Assembly (NCBI GenBank): GCA_933228895.1 | Contig: OW121846.1 | Coordinates: forward strand, 5,673,915 to 5,737,914 | Direction of reading: 5' to 3' | Length of the DNA: 64,000 nt | Source: Platycnemis pennipes | Lineage: Eukaryota > Arthropoda > Insecta > Odonata > Platycnemididae | In this document: positions 55,529 through 64,000 of the stretch, in pieces | How positions within the stretch are numbered: the first letter of the stretch is position 1 | Layout: each line of letters starts with the position of its first letter | Program-made: the position numbers and the translations under genes | The notes under the pieces: model-generated | Database searches by the model: none | Told to the model about the DNA's origin: nothing | Seen by the model: only the letters and a program-made list of their open reading frames with translations

Positions 55529-56849
55529 GAGGACGCATCACAGCCACTGGCTAGGAATAGTTCTGAGGAAAATCCTCAAGGTGGCGAGCAGTCGCTACTG
55601 ATCGAGACGTAAAGGCGGCGAGGGTCATCTTGGAAGAGTTAGAAACACACTGACAACATAGGAGCCTAGGAAGCCTTTGGGGGAACGAAAGGGAGGTCTG
55701 TGGATTTCCCCTCCTTTCTTGTAACATACAATCCTCCCCTCCTTTCTTGGAATATCCATTCCGCAAGCCGCATCACCCGAAATCCGACACGATATTTGAA
55801 GTGAGGGGGGAGGTGATAGAAAACGGAAAACCGGGTCACTTCGCTGTGGTCCTTGCTCACCCGGAGTAACCCCTTCCCCAACTCCCTCCCCCTCACGGGT
55901 CAGTAAGTTGTTTTGAACACTTGTGGCATGGTACTAATACATTGTATTAGTACCATGACTTGTGGCAACAAGTTGCAAAAGCATTGGCCGTATTGACGTT
56001 AGCAGACAGCTCTGTCCCTAGCCTACCACACCCGCACCTGATTCTTTCTCCGATATCACACTGTGTGCTCTCTGATTCCAGCATTGGAGTTGAATGTAGG
56101 TACTTACAATATCTCCCTAATAATTTAAAAATTACAGTACAATAGGGTGTTATTTTCAATCGAAAACTAATTATTTGCTATACGGAAGCACCCTATACTA
56201 GTTATCATAAAATACTTTAATGAAGTTCCCTGTTGACATGTAGCAATATAATTACACCAGAAATTGTTTCTTTCATTCTATACTCTTATTGAACAGAAGA
56301 CAAGGCAGAATCATGTGAACGAATTTTATTTTAGAATATATTTCCTTTGTTGTGCTCTGTGGGTGACCCACAGAGCAAATTTCAGGAATATCTCTGACTT
56401 TTACAAATCAATATAATATACATATTGTAGTGGTCCAACTTTTGAAACTTGGTGAAACTTTTGGGCCGAAAGAAACACGTACAAAAAAAATAAGAAAACC
56501 TTCGCGAACCTTTGCCGCGCTAGGTCCGCGGAGCCAAACTGCGTCACCCGCTACGAAAAGGAAATAGAAATATGCCTCTTTAAGAGAGGGTAAGCGGGTG
56601 GGGGGTCCCCGACCTTGTGCAATCTCACACACTCCCTGGCTTTACCGCCGGGGCGAAACGTATGGAGGGTAAGAATGGAATGTGGTGGGGAGTGATAAGG
56701 AGCCTCGCCTCCCGACCCGTGGAAAAAGACGACGCACACACACTTTCTCATTCATTTAAACACAATTTATTAATCCAAAACGATAAATTGATACATTTAA
56801 CAAAGGATGATATTCTCTTTTTCTAAAGTTAATGAGGAATGAATGATTA
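55529..56849. other. Unassigned DNA with two perfect short palindromes
   Basis: CATGGTACTAATACA-T-TGTATTAGTACCATG (arms of 15 bp) spans 55927-55957. TGCTCTGTGGGT-G-ACCCACAGAGCA (arms of 12 bp) spans 56353-56377. No gene is supported; GC-rich open frames near 56400-56750 look random. Confidence 0.45.
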
Positions 56850-57780
56850 TTATGATTTCATGAACATTGATGGTGACAGAAAATGTGAAAATAATTTAAA
56901 AAAAAAGATGACACCGTCATAGGCGGTGGGCAACGGCACAATTTTAGCGATTTCAGCCTTCTGGCGGGAGGTAATTATGAGTCCTTCCCTCTTTCCTTCT
57001 TTAAACACTCGTAAACACTCCACTTCAATAATGTTTAGTACACAGTGGGAAGGGAGTTCATGGAGATGCGAGTGCTGCAGCTGAACACAGGGGGGGGGGG
57101 GGTTTATATTGAAAGCCTGTCGGGCGGCGACAACCTTACTTGGCCTCACGGCGACAACCACGTCCTGGAGATCTCCCTGCTTTTGCTTCTCCGACCGCAG
57201 GCTCCTCCGTGCCAGGACAGGAGCGGCGTCTGGCACTCGATGCATGGGAGTCTCCTTCAGGACGTTTTTTCTCTTGTCGTCCGCGAAACAATCTCGCCAA
57301 CTTGTCCGGCTTGGCGACGGGCATAGGCTCCGCCCGCGGATCGCTTTCCTTTTTAAATCTCCTTCAGGCGTTGCTGCTGCTTGCCTTATATACCCCGGGA
57401 ATGACGATGGGGTGGGGGGGTTCTCAAAGTGGGGGGTGGGGGGGTTTGAGGTGTGGGTCAGGCCCATATCACTTCACTTGTTCTTACACCGACTCATTCA
57501 CTCCCGCTCGCACTCAGTCTCACCTTCCTCCACGGGTCGAGTCTAGAGGGGGTGGGGTGGGGGTATGAGGGGGGGGGGGAACAACATTTCGAATAGCGTA
57601 CTCGGCAGCTTATGTTGGTTATACTGCCTGTAGGCTGGATTCCGGCTGAAGTCCGCTGGATGAATTCACTGATGGGGATAGAATCTGAGGGATCTCTTAG
57701 GTGCACGAGTCGGAAGTCCAAGACCTGGGAAGGTCCACGAGAGTCAGCTTCAGTCATGGACAGGCATTGCAGATTTTCCT
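56850..57780 (-). other. GC-rich segment with a possible minus-strand core promoter
   Basis: On the minus strand GGGGTATATAAGGC (around 57385-57400) is a good TATA context beside G-rich DNA (57410-57440, 57090-57105). This could be a host promoter or part of an LTR, but no terminal pair was found. The 205-codon minus-strand frame across it has biased, low-complexity content and no motif, so it is not called. Confidence 0.25.
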
Positions 57781-57806
57781 TTTACTAATTGTAAGTCGCG
57801 CCATGT

Positions 57807-57830
57807 AAAGGCCGTTTTACATGGCGAATG
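57807..57830. repeat. Harbinger-like terminus
   Basis: AAAGGCCGTTTTACATGG lies within CCATGTAAAGGCCGTTTTAC, a near-palindrome. It may be the left end of the Harbinger copy whose transposase remnant follows. The right end was not found. Confidence 0.35.
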
Positions 57831-57898
57831 AAATCATGCGCATGAAGTTCATGCGTCGTGTAATACGGAAATATTCTCGCGTGAAATTCATTTGCATG

Positions 57899-57944
57899 AT
57901 CATGCGATCATAATTAGAACATGTTCTAATTATGATCGCATGAT
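57899..57944. repeat. Perfect 46-bp palindrome
   Basis: ATCATGCGATCATAATTAG and its exact complement meet at AACATGTT with no spacer. Further GATCGC/GCGATC words lie within 30 bp on the right. Confidence 0.95.
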
Positions 57945-58684
57945 TCCTAGAATGATCGCGTGATACGAGCGCACGACGTCCGTCTTTGTTTTATGAGCGG
58001 GTAGAAGAAGATTCAAATCAAAGAAGTGTAGGACTAAATCCAATTATAATTGGATTTCCGAGATTTTCGTACTTATATAATTAATTGGCATTACCATGAA
58101 GAATATATATAATCTTATGTAATTCTTATAGTTAATTTCTATAGGCATTCACCTGGTGAAGTTATCCTATTAATCGCGTTGTGGCGAAGGTTGAGTTGAA
58201 AATAATATATTATTTAGGTATTCTATCATTTTGATAATTCTTGTGACAAGTAGGTATAGAGCAATAAAGTATCAGAACAGAATATGAAAACTACTAACCT
58301 AAAATAATGCGTTGCAATATCTCCATCGACACTTTTCCGTTATCTCTCATGCCATTCGTGAGGATCACTTAACTGTTGTTTGTTTTCTTTACTTTCACGA
58401 ACTAGGATAAATAAAAAATAGCACGTATCTGACCTCTAAAACACAATATTATTTAAATGCAAATAGTACGCTTTTTTCGATAGATACTCCTACACACTTC
58501 AAGCATAATAATACATTTTATAACCCTCATGAATTCTTGCTGTACGTAATCAGGGAAGGTTATAACCGCATACGGTTATGGATACGATTCGCCCGTCGCT
58601 AAAAAATCTTAGCGTCACAGCCAGCCGGAAACGAATTACAAAATATCAATATAATTATAAACATGTATATCAAAGTTTGAGCAA

Positions 58685-60580
58685 CCCTATTAGCACAATT
58701 AATGTTCACAATATGTTGAGCACATTTTCGTAAAATTATGTTCAATATGTTGAAAATGTTTCTAGCATATGCTGAGCATTAACAAATGTCCGGGTAATCA
58801 TATGCTATAAGTATGCTGAACACATTTTCGAAAATATGCTGAGCATGTTGTCAACACAGACATGGTATATTTGAGAAAATATGCTGAGCATATTTCAATT
58901 ATGTTATGTAGCATATTTAATCTATCACCGTTCAGGGTCATTCTATCGGAGGAAGAAAAGTCCGAAAAGCAAATTAAATGGAAGAAATTTGAACTCCAAT
59001 ACCGGTATTTCAGTCAAAAATATACCATGTACTATGGTCAGTTTTTAACTTAAATAATGGAGTTTGAATTTCTTCCATTTAACTATCTTTCCGGACTTTT
59101 CTTCATCCGAATAAAATATCTTCAGCACAAGATGTGACCGAATTAGGAGACTTCCGATCGTTGCTCCGACCGTATTTCATCTTAAAGTTAGATGCAATGT
59201 ACAACTATTCGTAATGTTATACTTCTGATCCTCCTTTCAATGAATGACAAGTGAAGGAGTAAAGTGCCCATAATTGCTACTGCACTGGCTTCCTACACAC
59301 ATGTATTCACACTTAATTTTCAGGACTTTCGGGAAATGATTTTAAAACGAAGCAGCTGTAGATTAAAATATATATTAGTATTCCTTCTAAATTCAATTAT
59401 ATCACTCACTTGACGATCCGTACTACATAAAACATGCGTTTCAACATTCTACGCGTGGTCTCGAAGAAAACCAATATGACAGCACATCACACGAGAATGC
59501 ACAACACAACTTTAAGTTTATTTGTTCTGCGTATTTAATAACCAAAGGTATTTTTAATCCACTCTCGTCTCATTAATGTAACTACATTTTCCCGAGAGGA
59601 AGTTCTTTTAAATTGTTTCAACACTCGTCACTGCACTAAGGTTAATCAACAATTCCGACGTTTTCACGTTCACATATGGTCTATAGTTGAATTATGTCCT
59701 CGTTAGCTCATTCCAAAATGCCGAGTACAGTAATAATTTATAACATTTCTGAAAGAAGAAAAAGCATTGTCGTCACTACTCAAGACAGGAATCCAATGAA
59801 AACCATTGGAAGGCTTATTAAAAACAATGACAAATTGATGACTTTTCTTCAACAAAATCTATTTTCAATTACGTAAATAATTACTCGCCGTATCTGAATC
59901 TCCTGAATGCTCGAAAATGATCATCGACGATAGGATAATCATCCCATTATAAAAATAAGCTGCCATGAACACCAACAGTTTGAAATGCAATTTAGTAAGG
60001 AGCTTACTCTGGCTTCTCACATTCGTTTCTCAACATAATTCGCCGCCGCTCTGCTTTGCGATTTTGGTGTACCCTTTCCAAACGCCGCGAAATATGAGAT
60101 GAACGTTGAGCTAAATGAACACCATCGGCACAATTATGAACATACAACTCAGTTATTTACTATCATTAGCATTAATTTAGGTCTAATCAATAGAAAACGG
60201 TACAAAAACCCATGGGCATACCGACGAAATTAAGCGCGACGATGATGGCAATATTGGTAAAATCAGTAATCATGGCAAGACTGAACACGAACGTGGACTG
60301 CTAAATTCAACTCAAAACTTCAAAGTTAGACTTAGAGTCATGGAATCGTATAAATAAACATGTCTATCAATAAACAATGAGCTATTTTCATCAAAATATT
60401 TTGAGCATGTTTTTCGAACATATGCTAGAAATATGCGGACTGCATGTTATAAAATGAGTGGCTCCAAAAATGACATGAAAACATTTTCAGCATATGCTCA
60501 CAATATGCATTCGAAAATGTTTCCTTGAGCATAATGGAAATGCCGTGAGCATGTGCTCAGCATCTTTTGTGCTACTAGGG
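58685..60580. mobile_element. CCC/GGG-ended element 2 with TATGCTGAGCATA arrays, AA TSD
   Basis: The ends CCCTATTAGCACAA and TTGTGCTACTAGGG are inverted repeats with one mismatch. AA flanks both sides (58683-58684 and 60581-60582). The outer 200 bp of each end are filled with variants of AATATGCTGAGCATATT, GCATATGC and GAGCAT. The centre holds a 52-bp-arm hairpin (58947-59109) and no recognised gene. It interrupts the Harbinger remnant. Confidence 0.82.
58947..59109. repeat. Inverted repeat inside element 2
   Basis: The left arm CGGAGGAAGAAAAGTCCG... (58947-58998) and the right arm (59058-59109, complement CGGATGAAGAAAAGTCCG...) are 52 bp each, with about six differences around a 59-bp loop. 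Confidence 0.88.
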
Positions 60581-60830
60581 AAGGATATATCTCTTGTCGC
60601 AGAAATTGCTTCTCTCGTCGTCGTGTCTGATCTTTCATAATCACGTCTGGTGAGATTTAATGTAGTATGAAATTGCTCCAGCGTCTTTCTTAATAAATTA
60701 CAATAGGCATAATATTCCAATAAAAAGTTTATCTTTTATCAATCCTAGCGTACCTTGACCTCTATTTCTCCTCTCTCCTTCTAGCTTTCTCCTTCAAAAT
60801 TGTGGCTGCCACCGTTGTAATGGACACTAT

Positions 60831-61928
60831 AGCAGTAGAAGCGAAAATTAAACCATACCGATCCATTATTATTAGCTATACTTCACTTCAGATAAACTTA
60901 AACCTCAATAAATCTCAATCTATAAAGCTTTGTATAATGAATATTATAATTACTAAGCATGCACCATACTTTATTTCACGAATATTATATTAGAATATAT
61001 ACATGTAGCCTCCTTGCTTTATTTCATCTATCACTTCTGAACAAGGCAGAAGACGTAAACAAACTATTCGGAACATCGATACAGCTGCGTTGGTCGGAAA
61101 TCTCCCGTAAATCGATACGTACTATCGATAGGCCTACCATTGCGAATTCTAATGAATACAAAATTAATGAACTGGACGTATGTTTTTCTACATAAAATTC
61201 AATTTTAATCTTTTAAAAATGATCTTGCTGTTCTTATGCCATTTATTTGTTTTTTTTTTCGAAAGAATGAGATCAATTCTCGATAAGCTAATGTAAATTT
61301 CTCCTAAGTCTTATAATAATGTACATAACCAATTATGTACATAAAAATACATAGTTATGCGATTACATATCGTTCGCGAAAGTTACTGTGCCTCGAAAAC
61401 ATATTCACCGTCTGAATTCACTGAAGGTTATTAGTAGTATAAAAATGGGGTTTTCAGCACAAATAATTTATGCATACGACTCCCACATTCCGATCGCACC
61501 CCACCCCTACCCACCCCCACCATGATTGCTGACACATATGCCAAGGACATCAACATCATGAGTGCGCGTGTGGGAAGGTCTTCCTTGACAATCCATTCGC
61601 CTTTCACTTACGCGCACTCGTCGAGGAGGCACCTGCGTTTGGAAGACGTCCAGATCATTTCCACATTCCTTCCCACAGCTGCATTCGCTTGCAACATTAC
61701 GATGCTGGATCGCTCCCAACGCAATTTAACCCCCTCCCATCCATTTTGCTGATGTTAAATCGAAGTGAGAACATGGCTATCAGCCAATCAGAGCTCAGAA
61801 TACACTCCAGACCTACTGAACGGTTCTTGCCGTGGAATTCCTCTCTTAGATCGCTGATTAGCTCTTTTTTCGTAATATAATCGATAAGTGGTTCTAAAGA
61901 TAATCAGTCGCTGAAAAATATTCGACAC
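60831..61928. other. Unassigned DNA with a DRE-type motif
   Basis: TATCGATA lies at 61123-61130 and a related ATCGATAC at 61111. This could mark a host or viral-element promoter, but no transcript structure follows. Frames at 61507-61880 have no motif. Confidence 0.3.
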
Positions 61929-62123
61929 GTGAGGATGTCCCCCCTACTCTCCGTGAAAGCTGAGCTTGGTGGGAAGCATCAACTCGTTCGCAAATTCAAG
62001 GATAAAGTGAGCAACATATATGAAGTGCTCCTCCCATTACCGCCACTGGGCAACAACGAAGAGAACGATCTTAATCTCAGCATAGAATTCCATAAAAATG
62101 CTATACAGTGTTCAAACGTATGA
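61929..62123 (+). CDS. Small open frame of unknown function
   Basis: The 64-codon frame reads HQLVRKFKDKVSNIYEVLLP then LPPLGNNEENDLN. It overlaps the start of the next frame by 16 bases in another phase. No family was recognised. Its tight overlap with the following open frame suggests a compact viral-style arrangement, but it may be part of the same gene shifted by an indel. Confidence 0.35.
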   Translation: MRMSPLLSVKAELGGKHQLVRKFKDKVSNIYEVLLPLPPLGNNEENDLNLSIEFHKNAIQCSNV

Positions 62124-62572
62124 GCAAATCCATATATATTGAGGGAAAAAGTGTAGTATTCTCAGGGTTTGAAAATCCTGAAACAGAGGAAGTGGAGCGT
62201 TTCCACGTCTCCACGATCAAGCTCCTGAAACTCGAGGGGGATAAGCTGGAGAAGGCCGAGAGACAAGACCCATCAATCACGTGTCACGTCTACGATATAA
62301 AGAAGAAGAACGGCGCCTATTCGGGTGTAATCGTAAAGGGAGGAGGATCCGAGTTTATTCCAAAAGGTGGGAGAACATCAACAGATAGTGACCAATTTGA
62401 TTTCGCCCCACCTGTGACGTTTAAAACTGGAGAAAAGTCTAGAATCAACGACCCTACATCTTACGAAGAACGAGGGAAACGAAGGCTATTCGGGTGCTCC
62501 ACCGGGTCAAATCCTCCATCGCTGCCGACGTTTGGATACGTATACTTTTATACTGAATGTTGTACCAACTGA
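62108..62572 (+). CDS. Conserved-looking protein of unknown function
   Basis: The frame is 154 codons. A second ATG (62120, MSKSIYIEGKSVVF) may be the true start, as it begins the better-composed part. The protein is hydrophilic and lysine/glutamate-rich, with a glycine-rich turn (VIVKGGGSEFIPKGGRTS). It has no signal peptide and no membrane segment. AATAAA at 62588-62593 lies 16 bp after the stop and fits as its poly(A) signal. It converges on the next gene. I do not recognise the family. Confidence 0.5.
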   Translation: MFKRMSKSIYIEGKSVVFSGFENPETEEVERFHVSTIKLLKLEGDKLEKAERQDPSITCHVYDIKKKNGAYSGVIVKGGGSEFIPKGGRTSTDSDQFDFAPPVTFKTGEKSRINDPTSYEERGKRRLFGCSTGSNPPSLPTFGYVYFYTECCTN

Positions 62573-62587
62573 ATATACTTTGTTCTA

Positions 62588-62593
62588 AATAAA
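62588..62593 (+). terminator. Polyadenylation signal
   Basis: AATAAA follows the stop codon of the 62108-62572 frame by 16 bp. Confidence 0.55.
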
Positions 62594-62741
62594 AAAATCA
62601 AACCTTCTCATCTAGTTATCGTTTCCTAATAATTTGTCCTTAATATTAAGAGGAAGAGTTAGTCAATTAATAAAACACATTGCATATAGGTTGCAATGTG
62701 CATGCTCGCACATTGCAGATAATTTTGAGAATGCGACTCGA

Positions 62742-63158
62742 TTAAACAGCTTCATTTGTTGCTAATTTCTTAAGTGAAGGACAACCGTACATTTCCAAGT
62801 TACCCACGCATATTCCTTTGGGAAGAAGACTGGCCAAGAAGGATGCCTTTTGAGCACCTTTTGTGAATAGAAACTGATATCCCCTCGTATATTTAAATAA
62901 TATACTCTCCAGTTCCGAATAATCTACATCCCCAGAGTACTCATTCAGACCATGATAGTTGTTCTTTAACCAAAACGAGTCTTTCGCGTACAGCAATCTT
63001 GCTGGCGATTTAAAAAGCCACGTATTGCAATATTTCGTTTGCACATTAATAATAGCGAATTCCTTGACGTATCCACCATCGATTTTGGCGAATCCTTGAA
63101 ATTCGATAATGGCACTCATGGTGTAATCTCTCTCTAACTTGCAAGGATTTTCACCCAA
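62742..63158 (-). CDS. Small exonuclease-like protein of insect virus-like/Polinton-like elements
   Basis: The 138-codon frame probably starts at the internal ATG giving MSAIIEFQGFAKIDGGYVKE. The pattern IEFQGF...DGGYVKEFAI, WLFKSP, a WLKNNYHGLN segment, DVDYSEL, FTKGAQKASFL and a final GCPSLKKL matches a small protein I have seen repeatedly in insect genomes beside virus-like mobile genes. A DEDD-type exonuclease or RNase H-like fold is plausible (FQGF early acidic region, HG motif), but I cannot confirm the catalytic set. The frame is complete and intact. Confidence 0.5.
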   Translation of the reverse strand: MGENPCKLERDYTMSAIIEFQGFAKIDGGYVKEFAIINVQTKYCNTWLFKSPARLLYAKDSFWLKNNYHGLNEYSGDVDYSELESILFKYTRGYQFLFTKGAQKASFLASLLPKGICVGNLEMYGCPSLKKLATNEAV

Positions 63159-63463
63159 TGCCAGAGGTCCAAGAGATTACAAGGCCTTCTGACTTTCAGA
63201 ATTTTACCTCTTGTCAGAGGTCAGAATCCCTTTACACACACACGTAATCAAAGTACAACCAAGTTATACCTTTTGATTACCAGAAATATCATTCAACATG
63301 AGCACCATCTCAAATTCCAGCATTTCCAGATCATATTCAATGATATCATTAGATAACCCGGTAGCGAGAAATTGTCTAACCTTATCACAGCTGTCCGGAA
63401 GTCTCGGGAGTAATAGATTTATCGGATTGGAGAGTTTTAACGGAGCTTCCCATTCATCGACAT

Positions 63464-63745
63464 TCAGGTTAATTGAGCACTTTGATATAAATTTTTAATA
63501 AACAAATTTCGCTTCCCAAAGTAATTAGCATAGGACAAGCAATTCGAAGAAAGCTGACCTTTTACACCAATATATAAATAATAACTCACTGATTTTTCCA
63601 AATATATAATATTAGCCCATTCACTGTGTGAAACAATAACACTTTTCTTATTTGTCTGATTAAATTGCACTACTGGTTCAAAGCCTCTGCTGGGATCGTA
63701 ACCCACACAAACACTTTTTGATTTTACACCATTCATATAATACAC
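63464..63745 (-). CDS. Small CVGYDP-type protein of insect virus-like elements
   Basis: The 93-codon frame contains SVCVGYDPSRGFEPVVQFNQ, then KKSVIVSHSEWANI and GKRNLFIKNLYQSAQLT. The CVGYDPxxGFxPV...SxxEW layout recurs in short insect proteins found next to the IEFQGF-type protein, which lies 300 bp downstream on the same strand here. Function is unknown. The frame is intact. Co-orientation with the neighbour suggests both belong to one integrated element. Confidence 0.5.
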   Translation of the reverse strand: MYYMNGVKSKSVCVGYDPSRGFEPVVQFNQTNKKSVIVSHSEWANIIYLEKSVSYYLYIGVKGQLSSNCLSYANYFGKRNLFIKNLYQSAQLT

Positions 63746-63777
63746 TGTTTGAAGCAGTAAATTATTGCTGTTACAAG

Positions 63778-63871
63778 ATGACGGGGGAACGGGAGGATGT
63801 CAAGCAGGTCTATTCCTTTTCACTGGCGGAGACTCCTTCCTCGACGCCGATAGCAAAACGACTGATGATCG
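63778..63871 (+). CDS. Possible first coding exon
   Basis: ATG at 63778 opens a frame reading MTGEREDVKQVYSFSLAETP and continuing to a good donor (GGTAAGAT) at 63872. No downstream exon fits in the window. The product is unknown. Confidence 0.25.
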
Positions 63872-64000
63872 GTAAGATATTATCTTGCTTAAGAGGGATT
63901 AGGTGGAGGAGGGGTGGGGGAACAGTCGCTGGAGCAAAGCTCAACTTCTGCTTTGAGGTGGCTATATTGCATCCATTGAGCGAGTGAATGCTCATCTCGG

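Larger units (their letters stand above)
58555..60830 (-). pseudogene. PIF/Harbinger transposase N-terminal remnant, split by element 2
   Basis: Right of the insertion, minus-strand translation gives ILKEKARRREEK at about 60760-60800, then YYAYCNLLRKTLEQFHTTL and RSDTTTREAISATRD (60583-60720). These match the conserved N-terminal part of Harbinger nuclease proteins (xYxxLLRELxxxF...DTxMREAIS). Left of the insertion RLAVTLRFFSDGRIVSITV is read at 58570-58625, the next conserved block (ERLAVTLRFLATG). Stops and about 70 unalignable bases separate the parts. The catalytic core is not recognisable further left. Split and decayed. Confidence 0.65.

Noticed and set aside
56850..57467. 205-codon minus-strand frame
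   Set aside because: It lies in GC-rich DNA overlapped by equally long frames on the other strand, is rich in proline and serine, and contains no motif. Most likely chance.
53643..61016. Shared word CATGTAGCCTCCTTG at 53643 and 61002, and CACGAATATTATATTAG at about 45799 and 60976, as ends of one large element
   Set aside because: The words are short, their orientations and spacing do not form a consistent pair of termini, and no duplication flanks them.

Overview
This 64 kb window is eukaryotic, almost certainly from an arthropod and most likely an insect. The evidence is an RTE-clade LINE of the kind often annotated as craniofacial-development-protein-2-like, Penelope, ISL2EU, hAT, piggyBac, pogo and Harbinger elements, GT-AG introns, and AT-rich intergenic DNA with very few genes. 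I see no bacterial operon, no rRNA and no functional tRNA. Species cannot be fixed from the sequence alone. No host gene is convincingly present; three short stretches (21.7-21.9 kb, 42.65-42.86 kb, 63.78-63.87 kb) could be first exons.

Layout. 1-6.6 kb: a 5'-truncated RTE LINE (1260-3380) and a second LINE fragment. 6.6-8.3 kb: a non-autonomous pogo-like element with an internal hairpin. 10.8-14.2 kb: a full-length RTE LINE on the minus strand with an intact 978-residue polyprotein and a perfect 11-bp target-site duplication (TSD). 14.8-15.1 kb: an inverted tRNA-SINE foldback. 16.5-19.7 kb: a decayed CR1/Daphne-like LINE followed by a SINE. 22.8-30.7 kb: a nearly complete ISL2EU DNA transposon carrying a YqaJ nuclease gene (plus strand) and a THAP-DDE transposase gene (minus strand), with four younger insertions. 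30.9-33.6 kb: Penelope remains with inverted terminal repeats, broken by two DNA elements. 34-35 kb: a decayed transposon protein. 35.9-38.1 kb: a Gypsy remnant in which protease is fused in frame to the integrase end, with its 3' LTR. 39.2-39.8 kb: a LINE 3' end. 41.4-44.5 kb: short tandem arrays. 46.5-52.7 kb: a 6.1 kb element with CCC/GGG termini that contains a 4 kb element with 0.7 kb terminal inverted repeats. 54.2-55.5 kb: a piggyBac-like TTAA element. 57.8-60.8 kb: a Harbinger relic split by another CCC/GGG element. 61.9-64 kb: small intact genes resembling those of insect virus-like or Polinton-like elements, running off the window.

The most distinctive pattern is a set of three elements (32195-33490, 46552-52665, 58685-60580) that share CCC...GGG ends, a 2-bp WA duplication, and subterminal clusters of a short palindrome. 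The palindrome differs in each: GCAAGCTTGC, TGACGTCA, or a TATGCTGAGCATA-like motif. The nesting gives a relative chronology: Penelope and Harbinger copies are older than the CCC/GGG elements inserted in them, and ISL2EU is older than the Harbinger-like, hAT and LINE pieces inside it.
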